Source: Sporomusa acidovorans
GTDB lineage: Bacteria > Bacillota > Negativicutes > Sporomusales > Sporomusaceae
Reading direction: 5' to 3'
Length of the DNA stretch: 64,000 nucleotides
Assembly: GCF_900101845.1 (NCBI RefSeq)
Contig: NZ_FNAM01000032.1
Location: 1-64,000 of the forward strand
Position numbers and translations under genes: made by a program. The notes below the pieces were generated by a model. It saw only the letters and a list, made by a program, of their open reading frames with translations, was not told the origin of the DNA and made no database searches. Shown piece after piece: positions 26,320 to 35,001 of the stretch (positions within the stretch are counted from its first letter, which is position 1; each line of letters begins with the position of its first letter).

Positions 26320-27792
26320 TTACGAACATTTCATGGCCTTCATCACTTCAGCCACAACAGACTTTATCAGCTGCGGGTCAATCGTATTGGCACTTACGGA
26401 ACAGAAATTGGCTGTCCCGCCGGGAGGCTGTATAGCCGGACGCTCTGGTATGCCCGTGTGCCAGGCGACCCGTTTTATGTTAATTAAGTGCAACGGGGTT
26501 ACATTCTCCGACACGCTGGAACCGCCCCAGGTTCCGCAACCAAGGGTAAATGAAGGGGCCATTTCCGTTGTAGCCCCAACGCCGCCTAAAGCGGATGGCG
26601 TATTAACCAGCACACGGAAAATCGGCTTTCTTAGCGCAAACTCACGAATAACCGTCTCATTCGTGGTATGAATGGCTAAACTGTGACCGATACCACCCAA
26701 TTCCAGGAGTTGGGTACACTTCTCACACCCCTCCTCCCAGTCTTTCACCCGGTAAAAACCTAACACTGTAGTCAATTTTTCGTAGGATAACGGCCACTGT
26801 GACCCGATTCCATCAAGCGGCGCCACCAGACATTTTACTTGCGGCGGCACATTGATTCCGGCCATTTTGGCAATAACTTGCGGATCTTTTCCGACTACAC
26901 GGGGATTCATACTGTGATTGGGCAGCATGACAATTTTCGAAACTTTCTCGACTTCATCAGGTTCGAGGAAGTGGGCTCCGTAACGCTTCAATTGCTGGGT
27001 CAACTCACCGGCAATACAATCTTCGGCCACGATGGCTTGCTCGGACGCACAAATAGTGCCATTGTCGAACGATTTCCCCGCAATGATATATTCCGCCGCT
27101 TTTGCCAAATCGGCGCTTCGTTCAACAAAGACGGGCACATTGCCCGGGCCAACGCCAAGAGCGGGTTTGCCGCTGCTATAAGCGGCTTTTACCAAAGCGC
27201 TGCCGCCTGTCGCTAAAATTACGGAGGTAATCGCATTCTTCATCAATTCCTGCGTTGCATCCATGGAAATTGTTGTCAGACAGCCAATAACGCCCTCCGG
27301 CGCGCCTGCTGCGACGGCTGCCCGGTTCATGACCGCGGCCGCCTCGGCGGTACAACGCGCCGCCGACGGGTGCGGGGAAAACACAATTGCGTTGCGGGAC
27401 TTCAGGGCAATCATCGACTTATAAATGATCGTCGAAGTCGGGTTAGTTGTGGGTACAATCCCGGCAATTACGCCAACCGGCTCGGCAATTTTCCACATTT
27501 TTTCCTGAGTTTCAATAATGCCGGCGGTTTTCATATCCTTAATATAGTCATATACATGCTTGGCAGCGAAATAGTTTTTAAAGCATTTATCCTCATATTT
27601 ACCCATACCGGTTTCACTTACCGCCATGGCCGCCAGCCGGCAAGCCTCCGCTTCGCCGGCATTACGCATTGCCTTGATGATCTCATTTACTTGTTCCTGC
27701 GAAAAACTTTTCAGGATTTGTTGTGCTTCCCGGGCCTTTTTCAATAGATTACGGACTTCCTGTACGGACGCTAAATCCCGGTCAAGTTCCAT
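26320..27792 (-). CDS. eutE: EutE, CoA-acylating acetaldehyde dehydrogenase
   Basis: This is an ALDH-superfamily enzyme of 490 residues converting acetaldehyde, CoA and NAD+ to acetyl-CoA and NADH. GIVPTTNPTSTIIYKSMIAL, GVGPGNVPVFVE and the active-site FDNGTICASEQ (catalytic Cys) are visible. The last 18 residues, IDPQLIKSVVAEVMKAMK, form an amphipathic helix after a Pro/Gly-rich linker, like an encapsulation peptide, but at the C-terminus instead of the N-terminus usual for PduP-type enzymes. The ATG at 27792 is preferred because GGAG lies 8 bases upstream; the longer frame starts with TTG. Confidence 0.95.
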   Translation of the reverse strand: MELDRDLASVQEVRNLLKKAREAQQILKSFSQEQVNEIIKAMRNAGEAEACRLAAMAVSETGMGKYEDKCFKNYFAAKHVYDYIKDMKTAGIIETQEKMWKIAEPVGVIAGIVPTTNPTSTIIYKSMIALKSRNAIVFSPHPSAARCTAEAAAVMNRAAVAAGAPEGVIGCLTTISMDATQELMKNAITSVILATGGSALVKAAYSSGKPALGVGPGNVPVFVERSADLAKAAEYIIAGKSFDNGTICASEQAIVAEDCIAGELTQQLKRYGAHFLEPDEVEKVSKIVMLPNHSMNPRVVGKDPQVIAKMAGINVPPQVKCLVAPLDGIGSQWPLSYEKLTTVLGFYRVKDWEEGCEKCTQLLELGGIGHSLAIHTTNETVIREFALRKPIFRVLVNTPSALGGVGATTEMAPSFTLGCGTWGGSSVSENVTPLHLINIKRVAWHTGIPERPAIQPPGGTANFCSVSANTIDPQLIKSVVAEVMKAMKCS

Positions 27793-27811
27793 TGTCTCCA
27801 CCTCTCCCAAG

Positions 27812-28459
27812 TTAGAACTTCAGTGCATTAGATGCCACATCAATAACGGCTCTTTGAAAAGCTTCACACGCTGCCCGGCAGGCACTTTGCGTTCCTGTTA
27901 AGAGCGCACCGCCAAAGTTTGTCTCTGTCGGCGGACCGTAAAATGCTTTCATCTCAACCTCAGCGGCTTTTAGTGCCGCATCAATACCATACATGGCTTC
28001 CAGCGGCGGCGCAATTAAATAGGCCAATGGTTCACCCAGCGGAATCTCGGCAATTTTGGACAAATAGCTGCCTGTTCTGGATATGGTCTGGGCAAACCAG
28101 GCAGTTGCCCCTCCGTCACAAGTGTAAAAAAACGCCTCGGTCTCCAGGTGATTAATGCAAGCATCCATGCCGGCATTTACTTCAGCCGGCGAAGGTCCTG
28201 CCAACACGCCGATAATCTCACCGGAGCGGGGACCGGATGCATGAGCGGCACCTGCATAAAAGCTTTTGGCGTAAATAACGTCAACTTCAGCCTTTTTTGT
28301 CGCCTCGTCAAGAGCGGTATAAGTCGCATCATCGATTGTTGCCGTAATCAGGCCAATTGATTTTTGGTACGAATCCAATCCCAATTTTTCTGCAAAATCA
28401 GGGGCAACATTAGGAATTAAACGCACGGCAAGAACCTGCGGCTTAATCGGTTCGATCAT
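27812..28459 (-). CDS. eutL: EutL, tandem BMC-domain shell protein
   Basis: 215 residues of a double-BMC trimeric shell protein. KSIGLITATIDDATYTALDE, YAGAAHASGPRSGEIIG, RTGSYLSKIAEIPLGEPLAY and NFGGALLTGTQSACRAACEA align with known EutL. EutL trimers can open a large central pore for cofactors. The ATG at 28459 with AAAGGAGG eight bases away is used instead of the longer frame to 28531, which would overlap eutC by 35 bases. Confidence 0.95.
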   Translation of the reverse strand: MIEPIKPQVLAVRLIPNVAPDFAEKLGLDSYQKSIGLITATIDDATYTALDEATKKAEVDVIYAKSFYAGAAHASGPRSGEIIGVLAGPSPAEVNAGMDACINHLETEAFFYTCDGGATAWFAQTISRTGSYLSKIAEIPLGEPLAYLIAPPLEAMYGIDAALKAAEVEMKAFYGPPTETNFGGALLTGTQSACRAACEAFQRAVIDVASNALKF

Positions 28460-28496
28460 GTTTATAGCCTCCTTTTTTCCCACTACCATCCACGCT

Positions 28497-29393
28497 TTAT
28501 TTGAAATTAACGCCTGTTGCCTTAGCTTCAAGTATTCTCTTTAATAAATCTGCCAAATGGGCCCCGGCTTCGGCCGAAGGCAACCCGCCTCTATGGATAT
28601 TGCTGACTACCGTTCGCTCACTTTCCAGCATGCCGCGACGGGCGTGATAACCAATATAGGCGCTCATACTTTCCGCAGTACCCAGACCCGGACGTTCCCC
28701 GATGAGAATAATCACGACTTCAGGTTTAAGAACCTCGCCGATGACATCCATAACTCCTACACGGGAGTACTTGACAAAAATGGTGGTCCCCACTGTGATC
28801 CCCAGGCTGTTTAGCCCTTGGAGCATGGCAGGCAGCAAATTAGGAATATTGGCTTCCACCGCCTTACTGGATAAGCCGTCAGCTACAATTACTTGTACTG
28901 TAGCCCCTTGCACACAATGTTGACGCAAAATTTCAATGTTCTCATCATCAAGCAGTCTGCCTAAATCCGGCCGCGTCAAATATTCATCCTTGGAAGAACA
29001 CTTGGTAACAACCGATACCATCTTATATTGTTTAGGAAACTCCGCCGGCACCTCGCCCAGCACAGAATCCTGCGCCACAGCGTGGTCGGCCCGAAACCGC
29101 AGTAAAGTATCTGTTAAAGGACGTACGCCTGCGCGCCAGACACCAATTCGCGCCGGTGTGGCCAACTTCATTTCGTGATAGAGTTCCGCATTCACCGGAT
29201 TGGGAACTTGTAAATATTTCTGCAGATTAATGGCTGCCAAATCATCCAGATAGTCTTCATTGTTCACTACGTCCTGCGCAGCAGCCACAGCCTGCTGCGC
29301 AGGCATTTGACACTCCACAGAATCTTTTGCCGGTTTATTTATTTCTGCCAGCACCTGTTCCACGATCAGTCGAATATTATTGTCCACCTCCAT
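28497..29393 (-). CDS. eutC: EutC, ethanolamine ammonia-lyase small subunit
   Basis: The small subunit, 298 residues, completes the adenosylcobalamin site of the lyase. ATPARIGVWRAGVRPLTDTL and ILIGERPGLGTAESMSAYIG are diagnostic. The N-terminal NNIRLIVEQVLAEI helix followed by a flexible Ala/Glu-rich linker (about residues 17-50) looks like the encapsulation peptide known for EutC. The ATG at 29393 follows AGGGGGCAGG. It is 13 bases downstream of eutB, as usual. Confidence 0.96.
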   Translation of the reverse strand: MEVDNNIRLIVEQVLAEINKPAKDSVECQMPAQQAVAAAQDVVNNEDYLDDLAAINLQKYLQVPNPVNAELYHEMKLATPARIGVWRAGVRPLTDTLLRFRADHAVAQDSVLGEVPAEFPKQYKMVSVVTKCSSKDEYLTRPDLGRLLDDENIEILRQHCVQGATVQVIVADGLSSKAVEANIPNLLPAMLQGLNSLGITVGTTIFVKYSRVGVMDVIGEVLKPEVVIILIGERPGLGTAESMSAYIGYHARRGMLESERTVVSNIHRGGLPSAEAGAHLADLLKRILEAKATGVNFK

Positions 29394-29406
29394 AAAAACC
29401 TGCCCC

Positions 29407-30771
29407 CTATTTCGTAAAAATAGTTGCGTCACCGGCCTGCGGTGTAAGCCTGCCATTTTTCAAAATTCCCATGCTGTCTGCCCAGGCTTCGAACTCCGGC
29501 AGCGGCCTGAGGTTAAACACCTCACGCAAAGTTGGAATATCATGATAACTGGTACACTGGTAGTTCAGCATCACATCGTCGCCCATGGGTATCCCCATAA
29601 AATAAGTGCATCCGGCGGCGCTTAATAAAACAGCCAGATTTTCAATATCATTCTGGTCTGCTTTCATATGATTGGTGTAACAGGCGTCCACGCCCATCGG
29701 CACCCCAGTCAGTTTGCCCATAAAGTGATCCTCCAGTCCGGCCCGGGTAACCTGACGGGTATCATACAAATACTCAGGACCAATAAACCCTACTACCGTG
29801 TTCACAAGGAAGGGTTTATAGTGACGGGCCAAACCGTAGCATCTTGCTTCCAGAGTAACCTGATCAGCATCATGGTGAGCTTCAGCCGAAAGTTCGGAAC
29901 CTTGCCCAGTTTCAAAATACATGATGTTAGGACCGGCAGCCCGGCCCTCTTTTAAGCCGGCGGCATAGGCCTCATCCAAAATCCTGCTCTCAATGCCAAA
30001 CGCCTTATTACCGGCTTCGGTGCCGGCAATAGACTGAAACAGTAGTTCAACAGGCGCTCCTTTTTGTATAGCTCTAAGCTGAGTTGTAATGTGAGCCAAA
30101 ACGCATATCTGGGTTGGGATTTGCCAATCCTGAACAAACTGATAGAGTGTTTCTAAACTGCGAATAACCGCTGGCAGCGTGTCGTCAACCGGATTCAAAC
30201 CGATTACGGCGTCACCAACTCCATACGATAACCCTTCGCGAACACTGGCCAAGATTCCATCGACTCCGTCCGTCGGGTGATTAGGCTGCAGACGTGCCGC
30301 CAAGCGGCCCGGAGCACCAATGGTGGTATTGCAATGAGCTACGTTTTTGATTTTGCTGGCTCCTAACACTAAATCCAGGTTGCTCATTAATTTGGCAACT
30401 GCGGCCACCATTTCCGAAGTTAGGCCGCGGCTTAAGCGGTGAAGCTCATTATTGCCGGTGTCTGAGTCTAAGATATACTGACGAAGTTCAGCCACAGACC
30501 AGTTTTTGATTGACCGGTAAACTGACTCATTGATATCACCGTCAATAATCCTTGATACCTCGTCCTCTTCCAACGGTACAACCGGATTGTTGCGAAGATC
30601 CTCAAGAGTAAGCTGGGAAAGCACATATTTGGCGGCAATCCGTTCGGCGGCATTTTCGGCGGCAATGCCTGCCAGAATATCGCCGGATTTTATTTCATTC
30701 GCTTTTGCGAGAACCTCTTTAACGCTTTTAAAACTAAAGCTTTGGCCCATAAGCCTTGTTTTCAGCTTCAC
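29407..30771 (-). CDS. eutB: EutB, ethanolamine ammonia-lyase large subunit
   Basis: The catalytic TIM-barrel subunit, about 454 residues. KSVKEVLAKANEIKSGDILA near the N-terminus, SYGVGDAVIGLNPVDDTL, CVLAHITTQLRAIQKGAPVE and ARHYKPFLVNTVVGFIGPEY are strongly conserved in the family. It splits ethanolamine to acetaldehyde and ammonia using adenosylcobalamin. The start is the GTG at 30771, giving MKLKTRL as in relatives, eight bases after GGAAGGAG; an upstream GTG at 30780 overlaps the ribosome-binding site and is unlikely. Confidence 0.97.
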   Translation of the reverse strand: MKLKTRLMGQSFSFKSVKEVLAKANEIKSGDILAGIAAENAAERIAAKYVLSQLTLEDLRNNPVVPLEEDEVSRIIDGDINESVYRSIKNWSVAELRQYILDSDTGNNELHRLSRGLTSEMVAAVAKLMSNLDLVLGASKIKNVAHCNTTIGAPGRLAARLQPNHPTDGVDGILASVREGLSYGVGDAVIGLNPVDDTLPAVIRSLETLYQFVQDWQIPTQICVLAHITTQLRAIQKGAPVELLFQSIAGTEAGNKAFGIESRILDEAYAAGLKEGRAAGPNIMYFETGQGSELSAEAHHDADQVTLEARCYGLARHYKPFLVNTVVGFIGPEYLYDTRQVTRAGLEDHFMGKLTGVPMGVDACYTNHMKADQNDIENLAVLLSAAGCTYFMGIPMGDDVMLNYQCTSYHDIPTLREVFNLRPLPEFEAWADSMGILKNGRLTPQAGDATIFTK

Positions 30772-30804
30772 GCGTTTCACTCCTTCCCTGCCTGGTGCGG
30801 CACA

Positions 30805-32229
30805 TTATCGCGCAAACACCAGCGTTTTTACAATAACTGGCACCGCTTCCTCATAAGGCAACGGCTTTGCAATATCGAGAAAATCACCAAGCTTTAACTC
30901 AATACCGTCAAGGCACACGATTTCTTGTTCAGGCAAAATGCAGCGCAGGCTTTGCCCTAAAACCTTAGCGATGTCTTGCTGGGCTACAACCACTTTGGGA
31001 GTACCGGAAATTTGGAGTAGTTCTTGCGCAAGATGACGGGCCAGGGCAACAATTGTTGTAAAATTAGTATCCGCTAAAGGGGGCACAACTGCGGCAAAGG
31101 TACGGTATAATGAATTGTCATAATTGGCGGCCAGATTAGCCCAGCTCCAAGTACCGTCTGTCTTTAACTCCGGATAGATAGCCGGAATATTTCTCAGCGG
31201 CAAAGCCGCCTTACTCGCCATAACAGTTGAACCGGATACGCTTACCGTGTGCACGCCTGCTCCCAGTACAGTGGCATGAATCGTTTCCTCTCCCTGAAAA
31301 ACCCGCAGCGACTTATAAGCCCTGCTGCTGCGATAGGCTTCGGCAAGCAGCGGGCCGACATCGCCGTGAACCCACCAATTCTCAGCCTGCGGTTGATAAA
31401 TATAGCGGGCAACGCCTCCGGAAAATACGATTCCGTCCAGCGGCATATCCGGCAGATGATTGGTCATTACCAATGCCGCATCGCTGTCAGCTATCGGTAG
31501 ATGAAATAAAACCCGTTCTACACAGCAAACCATTTCATTTAGACAGGCCTTGATGCCAGCCAATTCTTCTGCCGGCGAATCGACGGGAAAAAGGGCACTC
31601 TCCCGTTGTTTCTCCAAACATTGCACTAATTTTTGTGCCGAAGGACTGATATAGGTGAGCCGGCGAGAAAGTGTGTCCACCTCAAACAGCCGCCCCCCAA
31701 CATTAATGCATGCTGTACCGATACAAACCCCGCGATCAAAAATCGCAATATTGGAAGTGCCGCCACCGATATCCAAATTGGCCACTCGAATACGCAGTCG
31801 TTTGGAAATCTCCTCCGCACCCGCTCCTTTGCCGGCTATTACGCTTTCCAAATCCGGTCCGGCGGTGGCTACCACAAATTCACCGGCAAATTCCGCCAAA
31901 GCATGGACAATCTCTGACGCATTTTCTTTTTTGGCTGTCTCACCGGTGATAATGACAGCCCCGGTATCTACATCTTTAGGCTGAATGCCGGCACATTCGT
32001 ATTCTTGAGCTATCAAATTCCGTAAAGCCGCACCATCAACCCGGTTGCGGTCTAAAAACGGCGTAAAATGAACGGCCCCCATATAGACGACGCTTTTGCG
32101 GCTAATTTCGATTTTGGGCACTTGGGTTCCCGGCATCACATTAACCAGTGTCAATCGGGATAACACCATTTGGGTAGTGGTTGTTCCGATATCAATACCA
32201 ATGCTTGTAAGCGTAATTTCCTTGTCCAT
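30805..32229 (-). CDS. eutA: EutA, ethanolamine ammonia-lyase reactivating factor
   Basis: An ASKHA-type ATPase (actin/Hsp70 fold) of 474 residues: IGIDIGTTTTQMVLSRL at the N-terminus (phosphate 1), VANLDIGGGTSNIAIFD (phosphate 2), and IVFSGGVARYIYQP (adenosine). EutA exchanges damaged cobalamin in the lyase in an ATP-dependent step. The gene is directly upstream of eutB. Confidence 0.95.
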   Translation of the reverse strand: MDKEITLTSIGIDIGTTTTQMVLSRLTLVNVMPGTQVPKIEISRKSVVYMGAVHFTPFLDRNRVDGAALRNLIAQEYECAGIQPKDVDTGAVIITGETAKKENASEIVHALAEFAGEFVVATAGPDLESVIAGKGAGAEEISKRLRIRVANLDIGGGTSNIAIFDRGVCIGTACINVGGRLFEVDTLSRRLTYISPSAQKLVQCLEKQRESALFPVDSPAEELAGIKACLNEMVCCVERVLFHLPIADSDAALVMTNHLPDMPLDGIVFSGGVARYIYQPQAENWWVHGDVGPLLAEAYRSSRAYKSLRVFQGEETIHATVLGAGVHTVSVSGSTVMASKAALPLRNIPAIYPELKTDGTWSWANLAANYDNSLYRTFAAVVPPLADTNFTTIVALARHLAQELLQISGTPKVVVAQQDIAKVLGQSLRCILPEQEIVCLDGIELKLGDFLDIAKPLPYEEAVPVIVKTLVFAR

Positions 32230-32241
32230 ACTCGCTCAGGA

Positions 32242-32583
32242 TCACTTGCCGGTATCAGTTGGCTTAGTCGCTGTTTTAGCCGGTTTTTCTTCCACAGGGA
32301 TGCTCGGCAAAATAGCCTCCAATTCGGCGTGCGGCCGGGGAATTACGTGACAACTGATCAGTTCGCCAACACGTTCAGCAGCGGCAGCGCCTGCATCAAC
32401 AGCCGCCTTTACAGCCCCGACATCACCGCGCACCATTACCGTTACCAGCGCCCCGCCAACTTTTACTTTGCCGATCAAATGAACATTAGCTGCTTTTACC
32501 ATCGCGTCGGCAGCCTCAATACTTCCCACTACCCCTTTTGTCTCGACCATCCCTAAAGCAACTAATCCGTCTTTGTATGACAT
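32242..32583 (-). CDS. BMC-domain hexameric shell protein with C-terminal tail
   Basis: A BMC domain of the EutM/PduA type, [20 protein letters not shown] and [20 protein letters not shown], followed by a 20-residue tail rich in Pro, Lys and Thr ([16 protein letters not shown]) not seen in the other shell gene at 25973. The pore loop reads KVGGALV. It lies between the permease and eutA, so it is the first shell component made. The tail could sit on the outer or inner face of the shell and vary packing. Confidence 0.93.
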   Translation of the reverse strand: MSYKDGLVALGMVETKGVVGSIEAADAMVKAANVHLIGKVKVGGALVTVMVRGDVGAVKAAVDAGAAAAERVGELISCHVIPRPHAELEAILPSIPVEEKPAKTATKPTDTGK

Positions 32584-32622
32584 ACTTTATTTGCCCCTTT
32601 CATAAAAATGATCACAAACCGA

Positions 32623-34011
32623 CTAATTGTCCAATTCATCCAACACACCGAATTCTTCTTCGAAAGGCCGGATGTTTTTATTGCCCCAGATGAAATAATA
32701 GGCTACCGCCAAGACATAAGCCACAGCCACCCAGATTAGACTGTCAATACTTGCCACCAACAGACTGACTACGCAAAATACTGCTATGATTAAGCTGATT
32801 GTCGGCACCAGCGGAAACATCGGAACTTTAAACGGACGTTTCATTTCAGGTTCCTTGGAGCGTAATACAAACAAACTGATCAGGCTGATAATATACATGA
32901 TAACCGAGCCAAATACGGATATCGTAATAACAACATTTGTCAGCCCTGTCATTGCGGCCCCCAGGCACACTAAACCCGGTAAGAGCAGCGCCCAAACAGG
33001 TGTACGGTGCTTTGGATGAACATAGGCCAGGAATTTTGGCAAATAGCCGGTGCGTGCCATAGCGTACGCTTGGCGGGAGTACCCGAGAATAATGCCATGC
33101 AGGGATGCTACAAGACCAAATAAGCCAATGGCGTTAATCGCTAAAACCCAGAAAGAGCTCTCGCCATAAACACAGCTCAAAGCCATCGGCAACGGATAAT
33201 CCACTGCATCAATCAATGCGACGTCAGCAATGCCGGCAGTAAGAAACAGTGTGGCAAAGGCCATTACCGTCAAAGTTCCCATTCCACTTAAAAATCCGAC
33301 AGAGATATCCTTTTGCGGATTGACCATTTCCTCAGCCGACATAGCGCCGCCTTCAATAGCCAGGTAAAACCATATTGCAAAAGGAACTGCCGCCATAATA
33401 CCGTTATAGCCGTTAGGCAAAACGGGTTCGGCCATAACTTTGGCCATATCAAAATGCGGAATAGCCAACCCCCAGTAAATTACTAAGCCGACAAGAGCCA
33501 CAATTGTTACAATAAGTTCGAAAGTAGCAGACGTCTTCATACCCCAATAATTAATAAAAATAAACACCAAAAAGGCAAATACTGTCGCTGTCATTGCCGG
33601 AATAGCAGGCACAATATTATGAATATAGCCGCCTATTGCTAATGCAATGGCCGGCGGTGCGAAAACAAATTCAATAAGACAGCTTATCCCGCTCATATAG
33701 CCCCAAAACTTACCTAACGCCCGCCGCGCGTACGCGGACGGACCGCCGGCATGCGGAATCGACGTTGCCAGTTCGGAATAAGAAAGAATAAATGTCACAT
33801 AAAAAATAGTAACCGGAATAAGAGCAATCGCTAAGCCGATTACCCCGCCGGCTCCAAAGCCATAACTCCAGCCAAAATAGTTTCCTGAGATAACCAGTCC
33901 AACTGCCAACGCCCAGAGATGAATGGGTTTTAAAACTCGCGTAAGTTGAGAATTTTCGCCTCCGGTATTGGCCTGCGCACTTAGAATTACCGGTTTTTCA
34001 ACATTACTCAT
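32623..34011 (-). CDS. eat: Ethanolamine permease (APC superfamily, Eat type)
   Basis: A 12-segment amino acid/polyamine/organocation transporter of 462 residues. The N-terminal VISGNYFGWSYGFGAGG and PHAGGPSAYARRALG are characteristic of the ethanolamine-permease group of the superfamily. It is the first gene after the regulatory leader, and replaces EutH, which is not present here. ATG at 34011 is eight bases after AGGAGG. It could also accept related amines; the operon supports ethanolamine. Confidence 0.9.
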   Translation of the reverse strand: MSNVEKPVILSAQANTGGENSQLTRVLKPIHLWALAVGLVISGNYFGWSYGFGAGGVIGLAIALIPVTIFYVTFILSYSELATSIPHAGGPSAYARRALGKFWGYMSGISCLIEFVFAPPAIALAIGGYIHNIVPAIPAMTATVFAFLVFIFINYWGMKTSATFELIVTIVALVGLVIYWGLAIPHFDMAKVMAEPVLPNGYNGIMAAVPFAIWFYLAIEGGAMSAEEMVNPQKDISVGFLSGMGTLTVMAFATLFLTAGIADVALIDAVDYPLPMALSCVYGESSFWVLAINAIGLFGLVASLHGIILGYSRQAYAMARTGYLPKFLAYVHPKHRTPVWALLLPGLVCLGAAMTGLTNVVITISVFGSVIMYIISLISLFVLRSKEPEMKRPFKVPMFPLVPTISLIIAVFCVVSLLVASIDSLIWVAVAYVLAVAYYFIWGNKNIRPFEEEFGVLDELDN

Positions 34012-34144
34012 TACATACTCCTCCTACTTTACTAATTAGGCAATTGTAAAACATACTATCCTTTGTTTCTGATCTCCCTCCCATCCCATTTACTTATCCA
34101 GTGCACCAACACCTTATATGTAAGGCTGATGTTACTGTCCGTAA

Positions 34145-34283
34145 AATAAAATAAGCGCCTTTTAAGACTGTTATCCTTGTATAACAATCTTAAAAGGCGC
34201 TATTGCCCATTATTTCTTTGTCGCCAACAAATTTCACCAATAAAAATTAACTTCTATAGGCAAGGGGCGCTATTGCCTCTGCC
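34145..34283 (-). promoter_or_regulatory. eut operon leader: two ANTAR-type hairpin motifs and an overlapping terminator
   Basis: On the minus strand the 12-mer GGCAATAGCGCC occurs twice, at 34266-34277 and 34196-34207. Each can form a short GGC/GCC hairpin with loop AATAGC; the first has an extra outer stem (GGCA with TGCC). The second copy shares six bases with the 5' arm of a 21-bp terminator stem (34181-34201 with 34154-34174, loop 34175-34180), which is followed by a U-rich tract. The only imperfect position is a U-G pair in the minus RNA and would be A-C in the plus RNA. Pairing of the second hairpin and the terminator exclude each other, as expected for EutV-controlled antitermination. 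In the published loop consensus A is first and G fourth; here G is fifth in this register, so the register needs checking. Confidence 0.8.
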
Positions 34284-34392
34284 TTTTAGCAGCGAATAAC
34301 CAAATCTAATTTTGATAAATCTGATAATTCGCGTTCTGATAAAAAAATCCTGCAAGATTTTGCTAAAATATATAAAAAATTTGCTCATTATC

Positions 34393-35001
34393 TTAGTTAT
34401 TACGATCAGAATTGTTTAAGACTTTTGCAGCTTTATGACTGCTGATAATTTGCTTGGCCACCTCCACCAGAGTCACCCGCTTCTGCATAGCTTGGCGCAA
34501 TAATTGCCGATGAGCCTCCTGCTCGGAAACACCCAATTTGTCTTTTAAAATAACGCGCGCATGAGCAATTGTTTGCTGATTTGCCAATTGATTTTTGGTT
34601 TCAGCTAATTCCTGTTTAATATTTTGCGTATCTTTCCACCGGGCATAGGCAATTCGAACCATGGCTAACAAACCATTTTCCGAGGTTGGTTTTATAAGAT
34701 AGCCGCAGGCGTGCACACATTCGGCACGGCTGATAAAGCTCGGTTGGCTATAGGCCGTAAGCATAATAACCGGTATGTTCATATTTTGAAAAATCTTTGC
34801 CACTTCCAACCCGTCCAGTTTGGGCATCATAATATCCAAAATAGCCAAATCCGGCGATGTACGTTTTGCCGTGTTAACAGCGTCACGTCCGTCGGAACAC
34901 TCGCCACAAACGACATAACCGGCTTTTTCAAGCATTGCTTTAATGTCTACTCTCGTTAGTACTTCATCTTCTGCGATTAGTATCGACAATGGAATCATCA
35001 T
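34393..35001 (-). CDS. eutV: EutV, ANTAR-domain response regulator (antiterminator)
   Basis: An N-terminal receiver (EDEVLTRVD, phosphoacceptor in DLAILDIMMPKLDG, LTAY, lysine in LIKPT) is followed by a helical linker and an ANTAR RNA-binding domain (about residues 130-190: AHARVILKDKLGVSEQEAHR, LLRQAMQKRVTLVEVAKQII). Phosphorylated EutV dimers bind tandem hairpins in the leader and prevent termination. The gene starts with ATGATG inside the end of eutW (overlap of 38 bases) and is followed by the leader it is expected to control. Confidence 0.95.
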   Translation of the reverse strand: MMIPLSILIAEDEVLTRVDIKAMLEKAGYVVCGECSDGRDAVNTAKRTSPDLAILDIMMPKLDGLEVAKIFQNMNIPVIMLTAYSQPSFISRAECVHACGYLIKPTSENGLLAMVRIAYARWKDTQNIKQELAETKNQLANQQTIAHARVILKDKLGVSEQEAHRQLLRQAMQKRVTLVEVAKQIISSHKAAKVLNNSDRNN

